Shown here: one piece after another, positions 15,259-23,781 of the stretch | Layout of the letters: the number at the start of each line of letters is the position of its first letter | Numbering within the stretch: position 1 is the first letter of the stretch | From: Planctomycetota bacterium | GTDB lineage: Bacteria > Planctomycetota > UBA1135 > GCA-002686595 | Length of the DNA stretch: 64,000 nt | Assembly: GCA_002686945.1 (NCBI GenBank) | Contig: NYYZ01000032.1 | Location: 1 to 64,000 of the forward strand | Direction: 5' to 3' | Notes under the pieces: generated by a model | The model's input: the letters and a program-made list of their open reading frames with translations, nothing else | Databases searched by the model: none | What the model was told of the DNA's origin: nothing | Translations under genes and position numbers: made by a program

Positions 15259-17310
15259 TCAATCCCTGGGCCAGGCCACATCCCTTTTCCCGAGGGCGAC
15301 CGACTTGTTCCGGGAGATTTCCAGGATGTCGCGAATTGAGGACTGGGGACCAAAGGCCTGGGGACCCAGCGCCTCCTCTACACGCCCCATGAACTCATCA
15401 GCCATCTTGTCCTCGCGATCCCCAAGCATCCCGGCCCAGACCTCCTGGAGCGGTTGCAAGGCGTTCACCCTCAGCCTCGGGTCAGCCAGGGCATTTACCA
15501 GGAGATCCTGGGCCTGTTCTTGAAAGGGCCCACGAACCGCGAGCATTCCAATGCTGCTCCAATCCAAGGGAGATCGCCTGCTCGCCTCGCTGTCCAGCAG
15601 TTGCTCCGCAAAGGGTCGGTTGAAGCCGGGTCCTGGGTGCAGCTCTAGATGCCCCACCGCCACGCCGCGCCCCAGGTCCCGCAGGCCCTGCAAAAATCGT
15701 TCGCGGACCTCCAACGCGTCCTCGCGACGCAAGTCGTCGAGCACCATCGCCACCATTTCCAATAGGGCTGAGTCCTCTTCGGGGGCTGCCTTGAGAGCCC
15801 GCTCCACTTCTCCGCCAAGAAGCAACCAATGCATGTAGAGGATCTGGGCGGAAGAACTGGTCCCCGGACCGGGCCTGCTTTCCTCCGGTGGCCGCCACCC
15901 CTGACGAACCAAAGCCTTGGGAATGAAATGTGCGCTGGGCAAGTGCACACCCCACTCCAGGAGGGGCCACGGATCAGCCAGGGGTTCGGTCTTTGCATCG
16001 GGACCCAGCGCAGGCGCACCCAGGCGGTTCAACCAGGTCATGGCAGCCATGCGACGTGCAGGGTGCCCGGGCCGTGCCAGAGCAGCCCGGGCCGCGGCAA
16101 TCAACTCGGGATGCTCAACAGAAGATCCCACCGGCGAGGCCATGGCAGCCAACGCTTCCAAGCGCACCCACTGCCCGATCTCCTTTGCGGTTGCAAGCCC
16201 TGCAACCAGGTCTGGGACCAGGCTCGAACCCTCTTTGGTCACAGAACCGAGAGCCCTCAGGGCTCGTGCAAGCCGCCCCGCGCGCATCCAAGCAGCGCCT
16301 GACTCAACCTCTAAACCCCCTTCCAATTCAGCCAATACCCCCAAAAGAGCTTCGCGCCTGTCCAGGGCACCGCACCAACGCCCACGCGCCGCTGCGTCCA
16401 GCAGGGCATCCAATACAGGACTGCTTGCATCTGCTGCGAACCTCTCGCCCAACCAGACCAGAGCCCCGGGCCATCCCGAACGGGCCAATGCCATGGCCCC
16501 CCGGCGGTTGCTCTCCCGGTCGTGGGGCCGTTGCACCAGCTTGATCCAATCAACCAGGATCTCGGCGCTCGGGGAGGGGAACTCCACGCCCAGAGGCACC
16601 ATCAACAACATGGATCCAGCACCTGGGGAACCCTGGCCCGCATCGGTTCCAGGCAGCAACATCAGTTTGCCGCGATATTGCCGTGCGAGACGATTGAAAA
16701 TCAGAGACCAACTCCCTTCCAAGACACCAGGGCTCGAATGCTGGATCGGTAAGGGGTTGGTCCAGCGGGGATCCACAAGCAGGGGCAGCGGCGCACCGCC
16801 GAGGCGATCGAGTTGATCGATGACTTCGACAAGGTGCGCACCGGTCAAGTCAATCGATACAGACTCACCTGGCGGATCGCTCAAACGGCCCCGTACTGCG
16901 GACCAACTCTGGGGCAGGCGGGACCCCTCCGGATTCCAATCGAGGTAGCGGGCAATCAAGGCCTCACGACCGAGGGCCTGACCTCGCGCGAGGGGAGAAG
17001 ACAGAAGCGCAACCGCCAGGGCAAAGTGGTGGTCCCTTCCGCCAATGATCAAGGCCAGCCGCCGCTCGGTCTCCGCCCCGGCAGAAAGGGCCTCGACCAG
17101 CAGCGGCGTGTGCTCGGGCAAGAGATGCTCGTCCAACCAATCCTGGGCCTGGGTGCGTAGAGAGCGGCTGGGTGCCTCCAGGCTGGCCAGAGCGTGGGGC
17201 ACGGATTGGAATTCGACTCGGGAGGCCTGGGGTCTGCCCATTGCCTGACCTGCTAGCAGACATAGAGTCAGACCGATCAGGAGCACAATGGGAGAAGGAA
17301 ACCGGAGCAA
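15259..17310 (-). CDS. Secreted HEAT-like helical repeat protein, unknown function
   Basis: 683 residues from a TTG at 17310, with a signal sequence (PSPIVLLIGLTLCLLAGQAMG) and then mostly Ala/Leu-rich helices such as LARSGWPGALVWLGERFAAD, VLDALLDAAARGRWC and LIAAARAALARPGHPARRMAA, consistent with HEAT/ARM-like repeats. A short segment near 150-200 (VEVIDQLDRLGG, PLLVDPRW) resembles the small secretin/TonB-type 'short N-terminal' domains but is not certain. A TACACT hexamer ends 9 nt before the TTG, which supports that start as leaderless. It is not in an operon. Function unknown. Confidence 0.6.
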   Translation of the reverse strand: MLRFPSPIVLLIGLTLCLLAGQAMGRPQASRVEFQSVPHALASLEAPSRSLRTQAQDWLDEHLLPEHTPLLVEALSAGAETERRLALIIGGRDHHFALAVALLSSPLARGQALGREALIARYLDWNPEGSRLPQSWSAVRGRLSDPPGESVSIDLTGAHLVEVIDQLDRLGGAPLPLLVDPRWTNPLPIQHSSPGVLEGSWSLIFNRLARQYRGKLMLLPGTDAGQGSPGAGSMLLMVPLGVEFPSPSAEILVDWIKLVQRPHDRESNRRGAMALARSGWPGALVWLGERFAADASSPVLDALLDAAARGRWCGALDRREALLGVLAELEGGLEVESGAAWMRAGRLARALRALGSVTKEGSSLVPDLVAGLATAKEIGQWVRLEALAAMASPVGSSVEHPELIAAARAALARPGHPARRMAAMTWLNRLGAPALGPDAKTEPLADPWPLLEWGVHLPSAHFIPKALVRQGWRPPEESRPGPGTSSSAQILYMHWLLLGGEVERALKAAPEEDSALLEMVAMVLDDLRREDALEVRERFLQGLRDLGRGVAVGHLELHPGPGFNRPFAEQLLDSEASRRSPLDWSSIGMLAVRGPFQEQAQDLLVNALADPRLRVNALQPLQEVWAGMLGDREDKMADEFMGRVEEALGPQAFGPQSSIRDILEISRNKSVALGKRDVAWPRD

Positions 17311-17319
17311 GGGCTGGCC

Positions 17320-17325
17320 AGTGTA
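17320..17325 (-). promoter_or_regulatory. Possible -10 element (TACACT) of the HEAT-like protein gene
   Basis: On the minus strand GGGGTACACT ends 9 nt before the TTG start at 17310; no Shine-Dalgarno is seen in those 9 nt. Confidence 0.3.
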
Positions 17326-17398
17326 CCCCGGAGCCCCGGCGAGTCGAGGGAAGCGCCGATTGGCAGCTTGAGGGGCGAAACCCGCGGTCCCTCCGCGC

Positions 17399-17404
17399 TA
17401 CCCT
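17399..17404 (+). promoter_or_regulatory. Possible -10 element (TACCCT) of the acyl-CoA carboxylase operon
   Basis: CGCGCTACCCT ends 9 nt before the ATG at 17414 with no ribosome binding site between, predicting a leaderless transcript. Confidence 0.35.
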
Positions 17405-17413
17405 GTCGCCAGC

Positions 17414-18778
17414 ATGTTCCGTCGATTGTTCATAGCCAACCGGGGGGAGGTCGCCGTGCGCGTGGCGCGCGCGGCCAGATCCCTAGGCATCAGTCCGGTC
17501 TGCGCGGTATCCCAATCAGATCGCGAGACCCCCTGGGCCTCTGCCATGGACGAAGTGGTCTGCCTGGGGCCAGGCAATCCGGAACTCAGCTATCTGCGGG
17601 TAGAGGCTACGGTCCAGGCCGCCCTGCAAACCGGCTGTGCGGCGCTGCATCCGGGTTGGGGCTTCCTGGCGGAGAACGCGCGCTTCGCAGCCCTCTGCCA
17701 ACAGCACGGCCTGACCTTCATCGGACCGAGCCCCTCCCTGATCGATTCAATGGGGCTCAAGTGGCCCTCCAAACAAGCTGCGCGCCGGGCGGGCCTGACC
17801 CTGATCCCTGGCTCCGAAGGCTTGCTGCGAGACGTGGACGAAGCAGTGGAAGTAGCTGCCAGAATCGGCTATCCGGTGATGATCAAAGCCGACGCGGGTG
17901 GTGGAGGTCGCGGCATGCGCCATTGCTCCAACGAGAAGGAACTACGCGCAGGTTACGCACAGGCCTCCGCCGAAGCCATGGGAGCTTTTGGCAACGGCGA
18001 CCTGTTTCTGGAAAAGTGCCTGCAAAACGGCCGGCACATTGAAGTGCAGATCCTCGGGGATCGTTGGGGCAAGGTGCTGCATCTCTACGAGCGCGAGTGC
18101 TCGATCCAACGCAAGCACCAGAAACTGATCGAAGAAAGCCCCTCCCCTGCCCTGGACCACGAGCAGCGCGAAGAACTGGGAACCGCGGCCGCCCAAGCCG
18201 CCGCCGCCCTGGGCTATGTGGGCGCTGGCACCATCGAATTCCTGATGGATGCGGAATCGGGCGACTTGCACTTCATGGAAATGAACACGCGCCTGCAGGT
18301 TGAACACGGTATCAGCGAGTGCATTACGGGCGTAGACATCGTACGCGAACAGATCCGGGTGGCCGCCGGAGAGAAACTCGAACAAACCCAAGAGGAAATC
18401 ACTGTCAGTGGCCACGCCATCGAGTGCCGCATCAACGCGGAAGACCCGACCCAAAACTTCCAGCCAACGCCCGGTGACCTGACGCGCTTTCAAATCCCGC
18501 GCGACCTGGGCCCTGGCAGCCTGCGCGTCGATACGCACGTTCAGGAGGGGGACACGATCCCTCCCCACTACGACTCCCTGATGGCCAAGCTGATCGCCCA
18601 CGGCAAAGACCGGGCTGAGGCGCTGGAGACCATGCGCCGGGCCCTGGACGGCCTGGTAGTTGAAGGGGTCACTTCGACCACTCCCTTGCACCAGGCAGTT
18701 CTGGCCAGCGGGGAGTTCCAAAGCGGTGCCTACAACACCGGCTCCATTCCCGGCTGGACCCCCCAAGAGGTGAGTTAG
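17414..18778 (+). CDS. Acyl-CoA carboxylase, biotin carboxylase subunit
   Basis: 454 residues. It carboxylates biotin with bicarbonate and ATP. The N-terminal [21 protein letters not shown], the ATP-grasp glycine loop [16 protein letters not shown], the metal/biotin segment [15 protein letters not shown] (usually EHPVTE; Pro is Gly here) and the C-terminal [18 protein letters not shown] are all present. Five nucleotides separate it from the carboxyltransferase gene, and the third gene carries biotin, so the three subunits form one operon. The unusual Gly in the EH(P/G) loop is tolerated in some acyl-CoA carboxylases. Length is normal for a stand-alone AccC-type subunit. Confidence 0.93.
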   Translation: MFRRLFIANRGEVAVRVARAARSLGISPVCAVSQSDRETPWASAMDEVVCLGPGNPELSYLRVEATVQAALQTGCAALHPGWGFLAENARFAALCQQHGLTFIGPSPSLIDSMGLKWPSKQAARRAGLTLIPGSEGLLRDVDEAVEVAARIGYPVMIKADAGGGGRGMRHCSNEKELRAGYAQASAEAMGAFGNGDLFLEKCLQNGRHIEVQILGDRWGKVLHLYERECSIQRKHQKLIEESPSPALDHEQREELGTAAAQAAAALGYVGAGTIEFLMDAESGDLHFMEMNTRLQVEHGISECITGVDIVREQIRVAAGEKLEQTQEEITVSGHAIECRINAEDPTQNFQPTPGDLTRFQIPRDLGPGSLRVDTHVQEGDTIPPHYDSLMAKLIAHGKDRAEALETMRRALDGLVVEGVTSTTPLHQAVLASGEFQSGAYNTGSIPGWTPQEVS

Positions 18779-18783
18779 CAACC

Positions 18784-20511
18784 ATGGCCCATGTCCCCCT
18801 CACTCCCATTGGTTCGCCCCTGGACCAGGCCCTCGACCCCAAGGTCTTTGCGCGCCAGACAGACGCCTTACGCGAACGGGAAGAAACTCTGACCGAGCGC
18901 CGAAGAAAAGTTGCTGAGGGCTGGGGCGAAAAGTACGCGGATCGGGTGCATGAAAAGAAAAAACTAACCAGCCGCGAGCGCATAGCAAGACTGGCAGATG
19001 AGGGCAGCGAGGTCTTCGAGGTGGGCACCTTCGTCAACCACGGAGTGTCCTTCGGAAAGCTCGCGTCCCCCGCAGCGGGGGTAGTCACCGCCTTTGTCAT
19101 GATCTGCGAACGCTGGACAATGGTGATAGCCAATGACAACACAGTAGCCTCTGGATCCTGGTGGCCCCAGACTCCTGAAAAGATCGAGCGCGCTCAAGAG
19201 ATGGCTCTGCGCCTCGGTATTCCTGCGGTCTACCTGGTGGATTGCTCCGGGCTCTTCTTGCCGGAACAAGCACACTCCTTTCCAGGCCGCACGGGAGCGG
19301 GGCACATATTCAAGAAGAACGCCGAACTCTCAGCAGCAGGAGTCCCACAAATCGCTGGCGTCTTCGGTGACTGCATCGCGGGAGGCGGCTACATGCCGAT
19401 CATCTCCGACCGGGTATTCATGACCGAACAGGCCTACATGGTGATTGCGGGCGCAGCGTTGATCAAAGGGGCCAAGAGCCAAAAGCTCTCCAGCCTGGAC
19501 ATCGGCGGACCGGAAGTGCATGTGCACCAGTCAGGCTGCGCTGATGTGCGCGTACCCGACGATGAAACTGCCCTGACGGCGATTCGCGAAGAACTCGCCA
19601 AGCTGCCCTCTTCCGGCGCGGAGTACCACCGCCATGGATTCGAGGCCAGCGAGCCGTTCCACGGTGCCAGCGAGCTATCAGGCCTATTGCCTGCAGATCA
19701 CCGAGTGACCTATGCAATCGAAGAAGTTCTGGCGCGCCTGGTTGACCGCAGCATGTTCTGGGAGATTCTGCCCGCTCGCGGTGAGGAGATCATCGTGGGC
19801 ATCGGCCGGGTCAATGGACTCTACATGGGATTCGCTGCCAACCGCGGAGGTCTGATCGACGACGCCGAAGTACGCGGAGCCCAGAAACCCGGAGGCATAC
19901 TTTATCGCGATGGCATCGCAAAGCTCGCCACCTTCCGCCGTGCCTGCGAAGACGATGGCATTCCCCTCGTCTGGCTGCAGGATGTTTCCGGCTTTGACAT
20001 TGGAGTGGAGGCCGAGCGGGTTGGACTCCTGGGCTATGGCTCGTCTTTGATCTACGCCAACAGCACAGGCAGGACCCCCATGTTCACCGTCCTGTTGCGC
20101 AAGGCCTCAGGCGCGGGCTACTACGCCATGGCGGGCATGCCCTATGAGCCTGTGGTGCAACTCTCCACCACACTCACGCGCCTGGCGGTTATGGAAGGGC
20201 GAACCCTGGCCATCGCCGCCTTCAACAGCAAACTCGACGATGAGTTCGAGATCGCCGTGGAGGATCCCGAAGAGAAGGTTGCCATTGAAGAGGGCATGCA
20301 GGCGACCGAAGCGCGCATTGAAGCGGACATGGATCCTTACTCTGCAGCCAGCCAGATGGACACAGATGAGATCGTGCGCCTGGACGAGTTGCGGTCGTGG
20401 ATTGAGTTATTCGCCGAGACGAGCTACCAGTCCAGTGCCAACCGCCGCACCAAGAATCCGCGCATCTGGAGCCTGCACGACCTCGCTGCGCTGACGGAGC
20501 CCAACCGATGA
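18784..20511 (+). CDS. Acyl-CoA carboxylase, carboxyltransferase (beta) subunit
   Basis: 575 residues of the MCC/PCC beta family, which moves CO2 from carboxybiotin to an acyl-CoA. Two crotonase-like halves are visible: N half with [30 protein letters not shown] and [15 protein letters not shown] (the oxyanion Gly-rich loop); C half with [16 protein letters not shown] and [16 protein letters not shown]. The [11 protein letters not shown] and [14 protein letters not shown] segments resemble methylcrotonyl- and geranyl-CoA carboxylases and glutaconyl-CoA decarboxylase alpha rather than propionyl-CoA carboxylase; substrate is therefore open, with a branched or unsaturated acyl-CoA likely. Its TGA overlaps the next ATG (ATGA at 20508-20511). 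Confidence 0.9.
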   Translation: MAHVPLTPIGSPLDQALDPKVFARQTDALREREETLTERRRKVAEGWGEKYADRVHEKKKLTSRERIARLADEGSEVFEVGTFVNHGVSFGKLASPAAGVVTAFVMICERWTMVIANDNTVASGSWWPQTPEKIERAQEMALRLGIPAVYLVDCSGLFLPEQAHSFPGRTGAGHIFKKNAELSAAGVPQIAGVFGDCIAGGGYMPIISDRVFMTEQAYMVIAGAALIKGAKSQKLSSLDIGGPEVHVHQSGCADVRVPDDETALTAIREELAKLPSSGAEYHRHGFEASEPFHGASELSGLLPADHRVTYAIEEVLARLVDRSMFWEILPARGEEIIVGIGRVNGLYMGFAANRGGLIDDAEVRGAQKPGGILYRDGIAKLATFRRACEDDGIPLVWLQDVSGFDIGVEAERVGLLGYGSSLIYANSTGRTPMFTVLLRKASGAGYYAMAGMPYEPVVQLSTTLTRLAVMEGRTLAIAAFNSKLDDEFEIAVEDPEEKVAIEEGMQATEARIEADMDPYSAASQMDTDEIVRLDELRSWIELFAETSYQSSANRRTKNPRIWSLHDLAALTEPNR

Positions 20512-21092
20512 GCCGCCCGACGTTGGAGTTGCTCGTGCAGCGCCACGGAAACGAACTCTGGCTGAATGCACCAGATGTGGGTCTCTTCACCGACGCCCAA
20601 CCCCCGGACGGCCTGCTCAGTCCGGGCGATGCGGCTGGCGTGTTGATGATCCTGGGACGGGCCCATGATCTACTCGTACCCGCCCAGGTACAAGGACGGA
20701 TTCAAGGGCCGAGATCAGAACTGGTTCAGCAGCCAGTGGACTATGGAACGCGCGTCTACTGTCTGTCGCTGCTGGAAGATGAGCTCTCCGGCACGGAGTC
20801 CAACGACTCCCCCAACATGGCCGTCAACGAAAAGGCGCTGGTGCTCAAGAGCCCTCAAACCGGACGCTTCTATCATCGAGCAAGCCCAACTGATGAGCCC
20901 TTCATCAGCCCTGGAGACAACATTGACCCAGGCCAGGCAATCGGCATGATCGAAGTGATGAAGACCTTCACTACGGTCGCGTTCTCCCCGGACGCGGAGT
21001 GGCCCAACAGACTGCGCCTCAAGGCCTGGCTGGCACAAGACGGGGCCGAAGTCACCCAAGGTGAAGCTCTGATCGAGTTGGAAGGGGATTGA
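20508..21092 (+). CDS. Biotin carboxyl carrier protein of the acyl-CoA carboxylase
   Basis: 194 residues. The C-terminal half is a biotinyl domain with the biotinylated Lys152 in [12 protein letters not shown]; the canonical motif is (A/E)MKM, here VMKT. The N-terminal 100 residues ([40 protein letters not shown]) are unlike the usual BCCP linker and look like a small beta domain that may replace the BT domain linking carrier to the other subunits. Translation is coupled to the upstream gene by a 4-nt overlap. This finishes a complete three-subunit carboxylase. Confidence 0.88.
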   Translation: MSRPTLELLVQRHGNELWLNAPDVGLFTDAQPPDGLLSPGDAAGVLMILGRAHDLLVPAQVQGRIQGPRSELVQQPVDYGTRVYCLSLLEDELSGTESNDSPNMAVNEKALVLKSPQTGRFYHRASPTDEPFISPGDNIDPGQAIGMIEVMKTFTTVAFSPDAEWPNRLRLKAWLAQDGAEVTQGEALIELEGD

Positions 21093-21226
21093 GCCGAAGA
21101 CAATTCGGGCAGTCCGTCCCCTTTCGGGAGGCCCAGGGGCCCCTGCCTCCAGAAGTGCCCCCCCAGAACCCGAAAAGACCCAACGGAACGCCCCCCGGGC
21201 CGTTTCTGATGCCACCTGGTTCCCCC

Positions 21227-22654
21227 ATGTCCCGCCTCCTGATAGTCCTTTTCTTCTGCGCTGCCCTCGTGGGTGTGATCCTCCTGACCATGGGCGGCCA
21301 AGAGCTTCCGCCCGAGCCCCAAGAGTTGAGCCAGCAGCAGGAAACAACCACCAAGGAAGAACCCGATGAAGCGCCGGTCATGCAGCGCGAAGATGCCCGT
21401 GGATTTGAACCAGCCAGTCTGGAAGTGATCACAAAGAATCCAACGGGAGTGCAATTGGCCGATGCCACCGTCAGCCTGAGCCGTACAGACCTGGGCCTCA
21501 ACTTGACCGGTGGCGGGGTGCACACTTTCCCGAGCCTGAAAGCTGGTACCTGGGAACTGCTAATACAACACCCGGAGTTTATCGATGAGCTGAGGTCAGT
21601 CATTCTCGAACCAGGTAGCAGCGAACACCTCGTGGTCAAACTCTATCCCGATCTGCGCATCAGTGGCACGGTCACAGATCGTTTTGGGCGCAAACAAGTA
21701 GGTCAATTCATCTGGTTCCTGCGGGATGGTGAGCCCTACCCAAAACGATTGAAGCGGGCGAGCAAACTCCTGGGAGGTCAGGTGGCCGCGAATGGTGAAT
21801 TTGTAGCCCACATTCCCGCCGGTGTCCCCCTACGCATGGTGGTCGGCCTACCAGGTAAACCTCGTTGGCAGGACGAGAACTTGACCATGCTCCATGCCGG
21901 AGACCCGCAACACTTGGACCTGGTGATCAGCGGAACCACCCGCACCCGGGTTGTGGTTCAGGGAGCCAGGCCCCCGCGAAATGAGCGGCAGTCCATGTTC
22001 TCAATTGCGATTCAAACGGGCAAGAAGGCCAAGGCGGGGCGCGATGACACTCAATTCCTCGAGACCTACGACGCTCAGACCCGCCGTCAGATTGCTCTGG
22101 CCAAACAACAAGAAACACTCAAGAGCACCCGCGACGAGGCCAGAAAGGAGGGCGGGTTGCCCTTCGATGAGTTTGCAGAGGACCCCGACGGGGATCCGCA
22201 AGCCAACCAGGGCCCGAGGGGTGGTCGCCTGCGCCGCATGCGCCAGGAGCGCCTCAAGCAGCGCAAGGAGCGCCAGGCGGCAGGCCTGCCCCCCGAGCCG
22301 CGGGAGCCCAGGCGAAATACGGCACCAACGCCAGCTCCGATCAACAAAATTCCTGACGGCCTGTTCTGGCAGACCCTGCGTCAGGAAACCTGTCCCCTGA
22401 CGGGAGAACTCACTTTCCACAACCTGCCGGTCGATCAAGACCTGCGCCTGAGGGTTGTGCGCCGCATCGAGTCCCTTGACAGTGAGTCCATCTTCCGTGC
22501 TCTGCCAGACGTGACCCAGGTGCTCGAATTCAGCATGCCGGAACCAAGATCGAGCAGGCCCCCGGATTCCATACCGCCAACCCTGTTCTTCAGCACGCGC
22601 CTGGAAAGCCTGCCGAGCGAGGCGCCTAAAGCCGGCGCCACTTGGAGCGAGTGA
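21227..22654 (+). CDS. Membrane-anchored carboxypeptidase-regulatory-like protein
   Basis: 475 residues from ATG 21227, chosen because the anchor MSRLLIVLFFCAALVGVILL begins there; the frame is open back to 21089 (a TTG overlapping the BCCP stop), with a Pro-rich stretch that does not look like a protein start. A beta-sandwich domain (about 60-150) has HTFPSLKAGTWELLIQHPEF, close to ALLISHPEF in the protein at 11544, so the two are paralogues. The middle and C-terminal regions contain a highly charged segment (residues about 290-370: RLRRMRQERLKQRKERQAA) and are otherwise unrecognised. Probably surface exposed or periplasmic. Confidence 0.65.
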   Translation: MSRLLIVLFFCAALVGVILLTMGGQELPPEPQELSQQQETTTKEEPDEAPVMQREDARGFEPASLEVITKNPTGVQLADATVSLSRTDLGLNLTGGGVHTFPSLKAGTWELLIQHPEFIDELRSVILEPGSSEHLVVKLYPDLRISGTVTDRFGRKQVGQFIWFLRDGEPYPKRLKRASKLLGGQVAANGEFVAHIPAGVPLRMVVGLPGKPRWQDENLTMLHAGDPQHLDLVISGTTRTRVVVQGARPPRNERQSMFSIAIQTGKKAKAGRDDTQFLETYDAQTRRQIALAKQQETLKSTRDEARKEGGLPFDEFAEDPDGDPQANQGPRGGRLRRMRQERLKQRKERQAAGLPPEPREPRRNTAPTPAPINKIPDGLFWQTLRQETCPLTGELTFHNLPVDQDLRLRVVRRIESLDSESIFRALPDVTQVLEFSMPEPRSSRPPDSIPPTLFFSTRLESLPSEAPKAGATWSE

Positions 22655-22713
22655 AGGCGGGAGCCAACCCACCTGATTCAGGCCCCGCGCCCGCGCCCCT
22701 CCCCGCAAGGCGT

Positions 22714-22719
22714 TACGCT
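22714..22719 (+). promoter_or_regulatory. Possible -10 element (TACGCT) of nth
   Basis: GCGTTACGCT ends 6 nt before the nth ATG at 22726, so any transcript would be leaderless or the true start is further in. Confidence 0.3.
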
Positions 22720-22725
22720 TGATCC

Positions 22726-23391
22726 ATGCCGGGCCGCACAGGATCAAAAAGTCCGGGGCCCAAGCGCCCCAGCGCCAGGAAGCAGGCCAAGGCCTCGCGC
22801 ATCGCCGCGCAACTGCACGAACTATTCCCCTCGCCGGACGTGCCCCTCGATCATGCGAGCCCCTTCACGCTTCTGGTAGCAGTCATGCTCTCGGCGCAGA
22901 CCACCGACAAGAAGGTCAACGAGGTCACCCCGGAACTCTTCAAGCGAGCCAGTGACGCTGAATCCATGGCCAAGATGTCGGTAACTGACATCAAGAACCT
23001 GATTCGTCAGATCGGACTGGCCCCAACCAAGGCCAAGAACCTCAAGCGCATGTCCCAGTTGCTCTTGGAGCGACACGGTGGCGAAGTGCCTGATGACATG
23101 CAAGCCCTTGAGGACTTGCCGGGGGTTGGACACAAGACTGCCAGCGTGGTCATGGTGCAGGCCTTCGGGGTACCCGCTTTTCCCGTGGACACACACATTC
23201 ACAGGCTGGCCGAGCGCTGGGGGCTCTCCAATGGCTCGACAGTGGTACGCACTGAACAGGATCTCAAAGCGCTCTTCCCAGAAGATGACTGGGCCTTTCT
23301 GCACCTGGCCATGATCTTCTGCGGGCGAGAACATTGCCCCGCCCGGGGCCACGATCCAAGGGCCTGCCCTGTTTGTTCCTGGGCAGGCTAG
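22726..23391 (+). CDS. nth: Endonuclease III (DNA glycosylase/AP lyase)
   Basis: 221 residues. It removes oxidised pyrimidines and cuts the abasic site. The helix-hairpin-helix LPGVGHKTASVV carries the catalytic Lys137; Asp155 is in PVDTHIHRLAERW. The Fe-S loop is unusual: C199-x4-C204-x9-C214-x2-C217 (FCGREHCPARGHDPRACPVC), not the E. coli C-x6-C-x2-C-x5-C, though a GREHCPARGHDP.CPxCS form occurs in several bacterial homologues that I recall. The first 30 residues are basic and probably flexible. It is followed by a frataxin-like gene 69 nt downstream. Confidence 0.92.
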   Translation: MPGRTGSKSPGPKRPSARKQAKASRIAAQLHELFPSPDVPLDHASPFTLLVAVMLSAQTTDKKVNEVTPELFKRASDAESMAKMSVTDIKNLIRQIGLAPTKAKNLKRMSQLLLERHGGEVPDDMQALEDLPGVGHKTASVVMVQAFGVPAFPVDTHIHRLAERWGLSNGSTVVRTEQDLKALFPEDDWAFLHLAMIFCGREHCPARGHDPRACPVCSWAG

Positions 23392-23460
23392 AGGTCATTC
23401 CCTTGGACTCGGGCTGAATGGTGCTACCATCTGAGACGAGACCTGGAAACAAGCGCACCT

Positions 23461-23781
23461 ATGGAAACCAACACATTTCTCCAGCGCTCCGATGTCTGCC
23501 TCGAGCACCTTGAGGACTGGCTCGAGGGGTTTGATCCGGACGAACTCGACTACTCCTCCGCCGACGGAGTGATCAAGTTGGAGTTCGCCAGCGGGCCCCA
23601 GTTCGTGCTCAACCGTCAGTCTGCCGCCAGCCAGATGTGGTTCGCTGCGGCGACTTCCGCCTGGCACTACACGTGGGACGATGAGCGCAGCGCCTGGCTC
23701 TGCGACCGGGACGGGCATGAATTGTTCCAGCGTCTGGCCGAGATGGTCTCCAAGCGTCTTGGACGCACGGTCAAACCCTGA
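23461..23781 (+). CDS. cyaY: CyaY/frataxin-family iron protein
   Basis: 106 residues. Frataxins bind iron and modulate the cysteine desulfurase in Fe-S cluster assembly. Matches: acidic first helix (SDVCLEHLEDWLEGFDPDELDYSSADG), the strand block VIKLEFASGPQFVLNRQSAASQMWFAAATSAWHYTW (split: GPQFVLNRQSAASQMW and AAATSAWHYTWDDE), and the C-terminal helix LFQRLAEMVSKRLG. The 'NRQxxxxQxWxA' core is diagnostic. The acidic ridge that binds iron is conserved. It is rather unexpected in this organism group. A TACCAT hexamer (23425-23430) lies 30 nt upstream. Its stop abuts the stop of the convergent AsmA-like gene. Confidence 0.85.
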   Translation: METNTFLQRSDVCLEHLEDWLEGFDPDELDYSSADGVIKLEFASGPQFVLNRQSAASQMWFAAATSAWHYTWDDERSAWLCDRDGHELFQRLAEMVSKRLGRTVKP

